Position numbers and translations under genes: made by a program. Shown piece by piece: positions 1-7,302 of a DNA stretch of 17,063 nucleotides (its first letter is position 1; each line of letters starts with the position of its first letter). The notes beneath the pieces are model-generated. The model had not been told where the DNA came from, ran no database searches, and saw only the letters and a program-made list of their open reading frames with translations. Source of the stretch: Candidatus Sabulitectum sp. (GTDB taxonomy: Bacteria; Fermentibacterota; Fermentibacteria; Fermentibacterales; JCC-6); NCBI GenBank assembly GCA_029934845.1, contig JAOZLN010000013.1:1-17063 (forward strand). Reading direction: 5' to 3'.

Positions 1-2934
1 AGATTCCCATCAGTGTCTCCCGATGGTTCTCAGATGGTTTTCTGCTGGAGGGGTAAACTCTGGACTGCCTCGGTATCAGGAGGAATCTCCAGGTGTCTTA
101 CTCCCGGTGTTGGATTCATCACTCATCCGTCATACAGTGCAGACGGTGAGTGGGTTGCATTTACAAATGACGCAACAGGTGGTGGTGATGTCTATGTGAT
201 GCCATCCAGCGGAGGTGTTTCCCAAAGGCTGACATTTCATGGTGGTGAAGACAGGGTGCTGGGATGGACTGGTAATGAGATATTATTCCGATCATCAAGG
301 GAGGGAGGTCAGAACTGGGTCTGGAGAATATCAATTGACGGTGGGACTCCTGCTCTTGAACTGGCAGCATCGGTGAAAGATCTGATGGCTGTTCCCGAAG
401 GCTACGTAATAGAAAGAGGAGTTACCCCATGGTGGAGGAGGCACTACACGGGCAGTGCTGCAAGTTCTCTCTGGATGGTCGAGTCTGACAGTTACAGCCC
501 TTTATCCTGCTTGAATACCGATCAGAGATGGCCTCTGGCAGATTCAGAAAACAATATTTTCTATGTTATGGAAGACGAGCTCGGGCTTGACAGATTCTAC
601 GATGTTCGTGGCGACCCTGTATCACAAGCTGTTACAGGTGGAATTACTTTTCCTTCGGTAAGTGCCGATGGCTCAACAGTGGTTTTCGAGTCTGCAGGAA
701 AGCTTTTTCGAGCTTCTCTGCCTGATATGGTTATGGAAGAAATATATCTGCCTGCAAATGTGGATCTTCCCTTTCCAATGGAAGAACTTTCCCTGGCCGG
801 AGTATATACATCAGATTTTGCAGTTGCTCGTGATGCCTCATTCATGGTCATGGAAGCAGAAGGAGAGATCTATGCTGCAACCATCACCGATGGTGAGCTT
901 GATGATGCGGTTAGAATAACATCAACCGAAGCGCTGGAAAGCCGACCCAGGATCAGTAATGACGGATCCATGGTGCTTTTTCAGCGGGAATTCAATGGCG
1001 AGATCAAGATCGTTCTGGGTTCAGTGGAAATTAATGAAGGAGATCCGATCCGTATTGTACTTGATGAGCAGAACACAGGTCTCGAAGTGTCTCGGAACGC
1101 AGAATGGGCCCCCTCAGGAGATTTCTCCTTTCTGGACAGTAACGGATACTTGTACTTCATGGACGTTCTAGCAGGCAGGTCTAGAAGGATATGTGATCTC
1201 GGTGGCATTCTTCATCACTCCTGGTCGCCTGATTCAAGATGGATCGCATTCAGCACAACTGTGGAGGCACACCGGGAAGACGTTTTTATCGTTCCCGCCA
1301 GTGGTGGTCAGGTTGTAAATGTCAGCCGTCACCCTAATGATGATTTTCAGCCGCTCTGGCCTTCAGACGGTAGAAGACTTATCTGGGCCAGCCGCACGGA
1401 TGATGGAGACTACGCAATAGTTCAGGCCTGGTTCGACCCCGAAGACTGGGAAGCAGAAAGGGATATTCGGGACGATCTGCTTGATGCACCCCTGGATGTG
1501 GTCACCGCATATACAACTGATCTGTACATGCGAACAGAGGAACTTTGCCACGTAGAGGGCTACTACAACTTTTTCGGAATTTCTCCTGACGGACGGAAGA
1601 TCTTTTTTCCTTCTACTGATATGTCCGGCAGCATGGATCTGCACTCTGTAGACTGGGACGGAGAGAACCTTACAAGAGAGACCAGCGGAGATTACTCTCC
1701 CACAAGAATCCAGCCTACAGACAGCGAGACTGCCGGTGCTGTCTATTTCCTCAGCTACGGGTCTTCGGTAAGGAACACAGATGGCGATCTGCTTTCCTGG
1801 ACTGCTCCCTATTCCCGGTTCAGGGACGAAATGCAGCGACAGAAATTCCTTTCAGCGTGGAGGCAGCTCAGAGACAATTTTTACGACAGTGACATGCACG
1901 GCGTAGACTGGGAGGCAATGCGCCTGAAATATCAGGACAGAGCCGCAGCAGCTCTGGTTAACTCGGATTTTAATGATGTTGTAAGAAGAATGCTCGGGGA
2001 ACTTTCAGCGTCGCATCTGGGAATTTACGGGCCATGGACATACATACGGACAGCATATACAGGGGAGACAGGTATTTTCCCCGATCACAGCTACAGCGGT
2101 TCTGGAATCAGAATAGACAGCCTTCTTCCCATGTCACCAGGGTATCTGGCTGGTCTTCTTCAGGGGGACATCATAACAAAGATCAATGGTGAGCCCGTTG
2201 GTTGGAACCACAATTTTTATTCCCCCCTAAGAAACACTGCTGAAAGAGAGATAGAGTTTTACTTTATTCGGAACGGTGAACCGCTGCGCGTGCGGATAGC
2301 GCCTGTTTCGCAGTGGGATCTCTGGAATCTTATGTATGATGAATGGCTTTTAAAGCAACGGATGCGGGTCTCTCTGCTTTCCGGGAACAGAGTAGGTTAT
2401 CTACATATTCCATCCATGGATCAAGAGTCGGTGAAGAACTTCAGAAGAGATCTTTACGCAGAAGGTCTTGGCAGAGATGCCATGATAATAGATGTAAGAG
2501 GCAATGGCGGCGGATCCACTCATGATCAGATACTGGCGAGCCTGGCAAGAGAGCTTTACGCTGAAAGCCGCTCCAGAAGCGGAACAGCCACAGTGGAACC
2601 TCTGGGTGTGTGGAAGAATCCGCTGGTTCTTATTATCAACGAGACCTGTTACTCAGACGCAGAGATATTTCCTGCGGCCTGGAAACAGCTTGAGCTGGGT
2701 CCTGTGGTGGGGAATGCCACATACGGGGCTGTAATTGGTACTGTTGATGTGGAGCTTGCAGATGGAACAGGTTTCAGACTTCCCGGCACTGGCTGGTACA
2801 CACTGGAAGGTGAGAACCTGGAGAACAACGGCGTGGAACCTGATATCCTTGTTCTTGAAATGCCGGAAGACATGGGGCTGGGAATAGACAGGCAGCTGGA
2901 TGCTGCTGTTCAGGCTGCAATAGAATTGATATAG
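1..2934 (+). CDS. Tricorn-type protease, S41 family (5' end outside window)
   Basis: Large peptidase that in the tricorn family trims oligopeptides. The frame is open to base 1, and a propeller motif (FPSVSPDG) begins there, so the GTG at 13 is internal and the true start lies upstream. About eight repeats of the xSPDGxxxxF type (near nt 16, 130, 658, 955, 1102, 1213, 1360 and 1582) indicate TolB/WD-like beta-propellers over the first ~580 codons. A tricorn C1-like helical region follows (about nt 1810-2030) with the Ser-His pair ASHLGIYG at 2011-2016. A PDZ domain (GSGIRIDSLLP, about 2100-2310) precedes an S41 core with DVRGNGGGS (about 2491-2517) and the likely nucleophile Ser in CYSDAEIFP (codon 2653). 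A candidate charge-relay Glu lies in ENNGVEPD. The C-terminus is complete. No terminator is evident before the next gene. Localisation cannot be judged without the N-terminus. Family call is secure; the exact substrate is not. Confidence 0.9.
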   Translation, partial: RFPSVSPDGSQMVFCWRGKLWTASVSGGISRCLTPGVGFITHPSYSADGEWVAFTNDATGGGDVYVMPSSGGVSQRLTFHGGEDRVLGWTGNEILFRSSREGGQNWVWRISIDGGTPALELAASVKDLMAVPEGYVIERGVTPWWRRHYTGSAASSLWMVESDSYSPLSCLNTDQRWPLADSENNIFYVMEDELGLDRFYDVRGDPVSQAVTGGITFPSVSADGSTVVFESAGKLFRASLPDMVMEEIYLPANVDLPFPMEELSLAGVYTSDFAVARDASFMVMEAEGEIYAATITDGELDDAVRITSTEALESRPRISNDGSMVLFQREFNGEIKIVLGSVEINEGDPIRIVLDEQNTGLEVSRNAEWAPSGDFSFLDSNGYLYFMDVLAGRSRRICDLGGILHHSWSPDSRWIAFSTTVEAHREDVFIVPASGGQVVNVSRHPNDDFQPLWPSDGRRLIWASRTDDGDYAIVQAWFDPEDWEAERDIRDDLLDAPLDVVTAYTTDLYMRTEELCHVEGYYNFFGISPDGRKIFFPSTDMSGSMDLHSVDWDGENLTRETSGDYSPTRIQPTDSETAGAVYFLSYGSSVRNTDGDLLSWTAPYSRFRDEMQRQKFLSAWRQLRDNFYDSDMHGVDWEAMRLKYQDRAAAALVNSDFNDVVRRMLGELSASHLGIYGPWTYIRTAYTGETGIFPDHSYSGSGIRIDSLLPMSPGYLAGLLQGDIITKINGEPVGWNHNFYSPLRNTAEREIEFYFIRNGEPLRVRIAPVSQWDLWNLMYDEWLLKQRMRVSLLSGNRVGYLHIPSMDQESVKNFRRDLYAEGLGRDAMIIDVRGNGGGSTHDQILASLARELYAESRSRSGTATVEPLGVWKNPLVLIINETCYSDAEIFPAAWKQLELGPVVGNATYGAVIGTVDVELADGTGFRLPGTGWYTLEGENLENNGVEPDILVLEMPEDMGLGIDRQLDAAVQAAIELI

Positions 2935-3020
2935 ACAGGGGTACCCATTTCTTTGCAGGGTGCTTATTTTCTCGTAGTCGGTAGGTTCCGACAAGAGGAT
3001 GACGGTAACTTTTTTACTTC

Positions 3021-3027
3021 GGGAGGA
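3021..3027 (+). promoter_or_regulatory. Ribosome binding site deciding the dehydrogenase start
   Basis: GGGAGGA sits 7 nt before ATG 3035. The upstream in-frame ATG at 2999 has no comparable site at normal spacing, so the shorter protein is preferred. Confidence 0.8.
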
Positions 3028-3034
3028 AAACCGA

Positions 3035-4225
3035 ATGAAGAGAACAGTAGTAACAATGCCCGGTGACGGAATCGGCGTACCGGTTCTGAAAGAGGCTTTG
3101 AGGGTATTGGATGCAGCTGGTTTTGAGGCGGACTATGTTCATGCAGACATAGGGTGGGAGTTCTGGAAGAAAGAGGGCAATCCTCTTCCCCAGAGAACAA
3201 TAGATCTTCTTGCGAAGCACAAGATCGCATTGTTCGGGGCGATCACTTCCAAGCCCAAGGACAAGTCCATGGAAGATCTTGATCCTTCCCTGCGTGATAA
3301 GGGTCTTGTGTATTTCAGCCCTATTGTTTCCATGCGTCAGCACTTCAATCTGGATATCTGTACCCGGCCCTGCAAGGCATTTGCCGGCAATCCCCTGAAC
3401 TTTATTAGAAGAGGTCATGAAAATACTGTGGAAGAGCCGCTTGTGGACGCTGTTATTTTCCGTCAGAACACGGAAGGTCTCTACGGGGGAGTGGAATGGA
3501 CCAACCCGCCGGATGTTGTTTACAACGCTTTGAATACACACATAAAATTCAGAAAGAACTTTGGTGATGTACCAAGGGAAGACCTTGCTGTTTCCACTAG
3601 AATTTTCTCACGGAAGGCCTGTCAGAGAATTTTAAGAGCCGCTTTTGAGTACGCGAAGAAATTCGGATACAAAAGCGTTACCATCTGCGAGAAGCCCAAT
3701 GTTATCCGCGAAACAAGCGGTATGATGCGTGAAGAGGGCAGAAAGATGGTTAAGGAATACGATGGCATTGATCTCTGGGAGACAAACATTGACGCTCAGA
3801 TGATGTGGCTTACAAAGAATCCAGAGGATTATGGCGTACTGGTCAGTGGCAACATGTTTGGTGACATCGTCAGTGACGGCTTTGCCGGTCTTACAGGTGG
3901 CCTCGGTTTTGCGTGCAGTGCCAACATTGGTGACGAAGTAGCAGTGTTCGAGCCCACACACGGTTCAGCACCAAAGTATGCCGATTACGAAGTTTCAATA
4001 GTAAACCCGATTGCAATGTTCCTTTCTGCCTGCATGATGCTTGATCATGTTGGTGAAGTTGAAAAGGCAGCGAAGATACGCAAGGCAATTGAAACTGTGA
4101 TCAGCGAAGGCAAAGTTCAGACCTATGACATGAAAAAAATGCGCGGAACAGCAGATGTTGTGAACAACGGGGCTGCCAGCACTTCCCAGATGACAGACGC
4201 TGTTATCGAAGCTATGAGCAGGTAG
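3035..4225 (+). CDS. icd: Isocitrate/isopropylmalate dehydrogenase family, probably NADP-dependent isocitrate dehydrogenase
   Basis: Predicted decarboxylating 2-hydroxyacid dehydrogenase (isocitrate to 2-oxoglutarate), cytoplasmic, 396 residues. The ATG at 3035 was chosen because GGGAGGA at 3021-3027 lies 7 nt before it; the in-frame ATG at 2999 lacks this. Visible motifs are the N-terminal PGDGIG, the substrate arginines in SMRQ, CTRP and IFRQNTEGLYGG, the Lys and Asn in CEKPNVIRETSG, and the metal aspartates in NIDAQ and GNMFGDIVSDG. HGSAPKYAD followed by VNP and a downstream TYDMKK keep the Lys-Tyr and later Tyr associated with NADP use in the E. coli enzyme, with Lys where E. coli has Arg395. 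Oddities: relative to E. coli there is an insertion after AITSKP, and the Ser113-x-Asn115 pair reads S-P-I, so the substrate could be a related 2-hydroxyacid. An HD gene follows 4 nt downstream, probably in the same operon. Confidence 0.85.
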   Translation: MKRTVVTMPGDGIGVPVLKEALRVLDAAGFEADYVHADIGWEFWKKEGNPLPQRTIDLLAKHKIALFGAITSKPKDKSMEDLDPSLRDKGLVYFSPIVSMRQHFNLDICTRPCKAFAGNPLNFIRRGHENTVEEPLVDAVIFRQNTEGLYGGVEWTNPPDVVYNALNTHIKFRKNFGDVPREDLAVSTRIFSRKACQRILRAAFEYAKKFGYKSVTICEKPNVIRETSGMMREEGRKMVKEYDGIDLWETNIDAQMMWLTKNPEDYGVLVSGNMFGDIVSDGFAGLTGGLGFACSANIGDEVAVFEPTHGSAPKYADYEVSIVNPIAMFLSACMMLDHVGEVEKAAKIRKAIETVISEGKVQTYDMKKMRGTADVVNNGAASTSQMTDAVIEAMSR

Positions 4226-4229
4226 AGTT

Positions 4230-4790
4230 GTGAAAGCAGCAATAGAAAAACTTTTCTCGGTACAACTGGCGAAAATTGAAGACGAGAATCTAAGAAAGAA
4301 AGTTGTAAGTGTCTGGGCAACTGCAGCAGAAGACGGCGGTTGGACTGAAGAGCAGCTTACACAGATACCTTTTACCCTTCTTACGGAAACCCACGGGGTG
4401 AATTTAATTCAGCACACAATTGCGGTCACCGAGGGTGCCGCAGGGCTTGCAAATGCCATAGAGGGCACATACGAACAGCCCTTCAAGGTTCACATGGACT
4501 GGCTGGTTGCAGGAGGCCTTCTTCACGATGTGGGAAAGCTTCTTGAAATAGAATACGTAGACGGTCAGTATCAGAAGAGCTACAGCGGCAAGTGCGCAAG
4601 GCATCCCATCTCCGGTGCTATTCTTGCGGCAAAAGCAGGGCTTCCTGAAGAGATCATCAACATGATCGGGTGCCACGCCAAGGAAGGTGAAGGCAGACCT
4701 CAGAGGGTGGAAACTGTCTTGATACACCAGGCGGATTTTGCCACTTTCAATCCCATGGTAATGCTGGCCAAAGGCCTTCTTATAACCTGA
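4230..4790 (+). CDS. HD-domain metal-dependent phosphohydrolase
   Basis: Predicted cytoplasmic HD-superfamily hydrolase of 186 residues, starting at GTG 4230, only 4 nt after the dehydrogenase stop. The overlapping CAGGTAG gives only a weak ribosome site, which fits translational coupling. The metal-binding pattern is complete: His62 (with His55 nearby in TETHG), His99-Asp100 in GLLHDVGK, His125 in ARHPISG, His149 in IGCHAKEGEG and Asp169 in HQADF. This H...HD...H...H...D order matches HDIG-like proteins that act on nucleotides or phosphate esters; no substrate can be assigned. There is no signal peptide or extra domain. Placement behind the dehydrogenase suggests co-expression, though a functional link is unproven. 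A strong palindrome lies just after the stop. Confidence 0.85.
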   Translation: MKAAIEKLFSVQLAKIEDENLRKKVVSVWATAAEDGGWTEEQLTQIPFTLLTETHGVNLIQHTIAVTEGAAGLANAIEGTYEQPFKVHMDWLVAGGLLHDVGKLLEIEYVDGQYQKSYSGKCARHPISGAILAAKAGLPEEIINMIGCHAKEGEGRPQRVETVLIHQADFATFNPMVMLAKGLLIT

Positions 4791-4795
4791 TACAT

Positions 4796-4829
4796 GTTCC
4801 CGGACAGTTTTATGAAACTGTCCGGGAAC
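4796..4829 (+). terminator. Perfect 15-bp hairpin after the HD gene, no U-tract
   Basis: The arm GTTCCCGGACAGTTT (4796-4810) and its exact reverse complement (4815-4829) flank a TATG loop, 6 nt after the HD stop. Position suggests an end-of-operon terminator or mRNA-stabilising hairpin. No T-run follows, so classical intrinsic termination is doubtful. It ends 2 nt before the predicted -35 box of the next gene, so it could also be a binding site. Confidence 0.6.
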
Positions 4830-4831
4830 CA

Positions 4832-4860
4832 TTGACTTGAATGGGGTTTGCCCTTAGAGT
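4832..4860 (+). promoter_or_regulatory. Sigma-70-type promoter of the gingipain-like gene
   Basis: TTGACT (4832-4837), 17-bp spacer, TAGAGT (4855-4860). This nearly matches the rpsD promoter in this window (TTGACT, 17 bp, TAGATT), which strengthens both calls. The -10 hexamer is the centre of the palindrome at 4845-4870. Confidence 0.65.
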
Positions 4861-4870
4861 AGGGCAAACC
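4845..4870. promoter_or_regulatory. Perfect palindrome centred on the -10 box (candidate operator)
   Basis: GGTTTGCCCT (4845-4854) and AGGGCAAACC (4861-4870) are exact inverted repeats separated by the six bases TAGAGT, which are the predicted -10 element. A dimeric repressor bound here would block polymerase. As RNA it would be a 10-bp hairpin, but there is no U-tract and the promoter start point lies inside or after it, which makes a terminator less likely. Confidence 0.5.
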
Positions 4871-4887
4871 TTGTCATATATATATAC

Positions 4888-4893
4888 AGGAGG
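4888..4893 (+). promoter_or_regulatory. Ribosome binding site deciding between two adjacent ATGs
   Basis: AGGAGG lies 2 nt before ATG 4896 and 5 nt before ATG 4899. Spacing favours the second ATG. Confidence 0.6.
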
Positions 4894-4898
4894 CAATG

Positions 4899-7121
4899 AT
4901 GACCAGAATGATCTTTGTTATTATGATTCTTGCTGTATCAGCATTTGCTGGTACGGTTTACCGTGCACCACAGCCGGTTGAAACTGCCGAGTTCATGGGA
5001 ACAGATGGCGGACCTGTGGTAGAGTTCAATCTTACTGCCCTCGAAACAATTGAGGGTTCTATTGCCGGTTACGGCAGTGGCATTACTTTCAGAGTTCCGG
5101 GTGCCGGTTATGGTGCTGAAGTTGGAACACCTGATGTTCCCTGCATCAGAAGAATGGTTCAGGTTCCCAACACAGGAGACATCTCCATTGAGATAGTCAG
5201 TTCCGAAACATCAGTGCTGGGTAACTACAATGTTCTTCCTATGCAGCCTTTCATGGACAGAAACGGTAACATTGCTCCTTTGAAGGTTAATGATGAAGTT
5301 TATGGTACATCAGCATCATTCCCTTCCACGCCGGTTGTTATTGAAAGTGTATCCATACTTCGCGACATCCGCGTAGCATGGGTACGATTCAACCCTGTAT
5401 CAGTTAACCCTGTTACCGGGGAAACCACTATTACAACAAATGTCAGAGTCAGGCTTGTAAGCGGTTCTTCTCAGGGCGAGAACGAGCTCTACAGAACTTC
5501 AACAGGTATGACCAGAAGTTACATCCCAATTTACAGAGATGTACTCGGCCTACAGCTTACAGATGCTGTTGTTGATGGTTCCTACCTTGTTATAGGCCCC
5601 GAGGAAGCTGTGGCTCTTGCCAGTGACCTTATTCAGTGGAAGCGTGAAAAGGGTTACGAAGTTCATGTTGCAACAACAGAAACCATTGGAACCACTTCCA
5701 GTGCCATTGATTCCTATATTGAGGATGCCTTTAATACATGGAGCAATCCTCCGGAGTACTGTCTTCTCCTGGGTGATGAAGGTGCGGTTCCCATTTACTG
5801 GGTAGGCAGTATTGCTTCAGACAATCAGTATGGTGTTATCGGAACCGGTGTTGACCCCAGTATTCACATTGGAAGACTTTGCTCAGACACAGCAAGCCTT
5901 AACTACTCATCATGGAAAGTATGGGCATACGAGATTGACCCGTGGGAGCCTGCTTCCAGCTGGTTCCAGTATGCAGTAAGTATTGGATCGGAAAGTTTTC
6001 AGGATCCAATGATGTCTTTCAGATACAAGGAAGTAATGGCAAACGACGGTAACATGGATGTTATGCTTTACAGTCCGGACGGTGCATATGGTGGGATAAA
6101 CCCCACAGTATCAAACCTTTCCGCTGAATTCAACAGCGGAACATCCCTTGTAAGTTACATTGGGCACGGTGACGTAACCTATTGGGTAACAACCGGGTTT
6201 AGTAACTCAAATGTTGCTGCTCTTACAAATGGAAGAAAACTTCCCTGGATCAGTTCGATCGCCTGTTTCAACTCTCAGTTCGGTGGTTCAACAACCTGCT
6301 TTGGTGAGGCATGGTTGAATTCCGGTTCAATCGCGGATCCCAAGGGTGCCATCGGTTTCATGGGTGCTTCAGTTTCCAGCCCAGTTGGCCCTACGGATTC
6401 ACTGGCAATGTATCAGTTCAGAGGATATTTTCAGGAGGAACTGTATCACATGGGTGCAGCCTTTGATTACGGTAAGATCAAGGCCTATCAGTACACTTCT
6501 AGTACAACAAACAGCAACATGCACCTTATCTTCGGTGAACCCGAACACGATATTTTCTCTACCACAGGCCCTCTTGTACACTTAACTGCAGACTATCCTG
6601 CCCAGGTCGCAGTGGGAAACTACACAGTTAATGTTTCAACAGCAGTTGATGCAGCAGTTGAAGGCGCCATGGTTGGATTGTGTCAGGGAGAGGTAACTCT
6701 TGGCAGCGGCTACACAGACGCTTCAGGAGCAGTTACCATCAATGTTGAAGATGTTCCCACAGGTGACGATGTAACAGTGACTGTTACTGCCCACAACCTG
6801 TATCCTCTTCAGGCCACTGTTCCCGCCTGGCAGACAGGTATTGAAGATCAGAGTGGTGGCTCAGTAAGTGGACTTATTCTTAACATCAGCACTCCAATTA
6901 CAGGGAATGCCGCTGTTAACTTTACTGTACCAGCTTCAGGACATGCCAATCTCTGCGTGTTTGATATGAATGGGCGAATTGTGGAAACACTTGTGAATAA
7001 CGAAGTTGTTGCAGGTGCGCACAGCGTAAACTGGGGCGCAAATACCGCGGGCGGTATCTACTTCCTCAGACTGACCACACCTGACCAGAGTATTGTGAAG
7101 AACTGCGTGGTTCTTCCTTAA
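4899..7121 (+). CDS. Secreted gingipain-like C25 cysteine peptidase with FlgD-like C-terminal tail
   Basis: Predicted secreted protease of about 740 residues. ATG 4899 is preferred over the adjacent ATG 4896 from ribosome-site spacing; residue numbers here count from 4896. A signal peptide (TRMIFVIMILAVSAFA, cleavage near residue 18) is followed by a propeptide-like region (about 40-220) and a C25 catalytic domain (about 228-550). The catalytic His424 is in SYIGHGDVTYW and Cys457 in SSIACFNSQFGG, the spacing and context of gingipains. An Ig-like domain (about 562-650) and a C-terminal FlgD-like module follow. The tail (about 685-741: CVFDMNGRIV, WGANTAGGIYFLRL, ending VVLP) resembles type IX secretion sorting domains. 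No secretion machinery is in this window. It is a single transcription unit with its own promoter and a downstream hairpin. The peptidase call is firm; the export route is inferred from the tail. Confidence 0.9.
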   Translation: MTRMIFVIMILAVSAFAGTVYRAPQPVETAEFMGTDGGPVVEFNLTALETIEGSIAGYGSGITFRVPGAGYGAEVGTPDVPCIRRMVQVPNTGDISIEIVSSETSVLGNYNVLPMQPFMDRNGNIAPLKVNDEVYGTSASFPSTPVVIESVSILRDIRVAWVRFNPVSVNPVTGETTITTNVRVRLVSGSSQGENELYRTSTGMTRSYIPIYRDVLGLQLTDAVVDGSYLVIGPEEAVALASDLIQWKREKGYEVHVATTETIGTTSSAIDSYIEDAFNTWSNPPEYCLLLGDEGAVPIYWVGSIASDNQYGVIGTGVDPSIHIGRLCSDTASLNYSSWKVWAYEIDPWEPASSWFQYAVSIGSESFQDPMMSFRYKEVMANDGNMDVMLYSPDGAYGGINPTVSNLSAEFNSGTSLVSYIGHGDVTYWVTTGFSNSNVAALTNGRKLPWISSIACFNSQFGGSTTCFGEAWLNSGSIADPKGAIGFMGASVSSPVGPTDSLAMYQFRGYFQEELYHMGAAFDYGKIKAYQYTSSTTNSNMHLIFGEPEHDIFSTTGPLVHLTADYPAQVAVGNYTVNVSTAVDAAVEGAMVGLCQGEVTLGSGYTDASGAVTINVEDVPTGDDVTVTVTAHNLYPLQATVPAWQTGIEDQSGGSVSGLILNISTPITGNAAVNFTVPASGHANLCVFDMNGRIVETLVNNEVVAGAHSVNWGANTAGGIYFLRLTTPDQSIVKNCVVLP

Positions 7122-7143
7122 ACAGTTTCTTGATAAATAACCA

Positions 7144-7165
7144 GGGCCGGTAGAAATTCCGGCCC
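7144..7165 (+). terminator. Hairpin after the gingipain-like gene
   Basis: GGGCCGG (7144-7150) pairs with CCGGCCC (7159-7165) around an 8-nt loop. The stem can extend through CAG/CTG with one bulged C. Only a weak T-rich stretch follows, so it is a moderate terminator. Confidence 0.6.
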
Positions 7166-7173
7166 CTGTGTTA

Positions 7174-7202
7174 TTGACTTTTATGGTGCAAAGCACTAGA
7201 TT
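7174..7202 (+). promoter_or_regulatory. Sigma-70-type promoter of rpsD
   Basis: TTGACT (7174-7179), 17-bp spacer, TAGATT (7197-7202). The predicted start near 7209 would leave a leader of about 94 nt before rpsD. Confidence 0.7.
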
Positions 7203-7240
7203 TCCCCAACTTGCGCACAACTCGGTGTGATGTAACAGCC

Positions 7241-7291
7241 GACAGCAGATTTGTAAAGCTGATGCTGCTGTCAAAAAAACTGCAATTGCAG
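7241..7291 (+). promoter_or_regulatory. Structured rpsD leader, possible autoregulatory site
   Basis: Two inverted repeats lie in the leader. GACAGCAG (7241-7248) pairs with CTGCTGTC (7265-7272) around 16 nt, followed by a run of A. Next, the 12-bp perfect palindrome CTGCAATTGCAG (7280-7291) directly abuts the ribosome site AAGGAG (7292-7297). S4 represses its own mRNA in several bacteria, so this is a reasonable place for such control. No known leader family was recognised. Confidence 0.4.
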
Positions 7292-7302
7292 AAGGAGATG
7301 AA

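Noticed and set aside
2977..2992. Hairpin GTCGG/CCGAC between the tricorn-type gene and the dehydrogenase
   Set aside because: Only 5 bp with no T-run; too weak to call a terminator.
3014..3541. Long antisense open frame (175 codons) opposite the dehydrogenase gene
   Set aside because: The sense strand encodes a clear conserved enzyme, and the antisense frame has no ribosome site or recognisable motif.
4404..4832. Antisense frame of 142 codons over the HD gene
   Set aside because: It lies over a gene with a complete HD motif and starts inside the hairpin region; no supporting signals.
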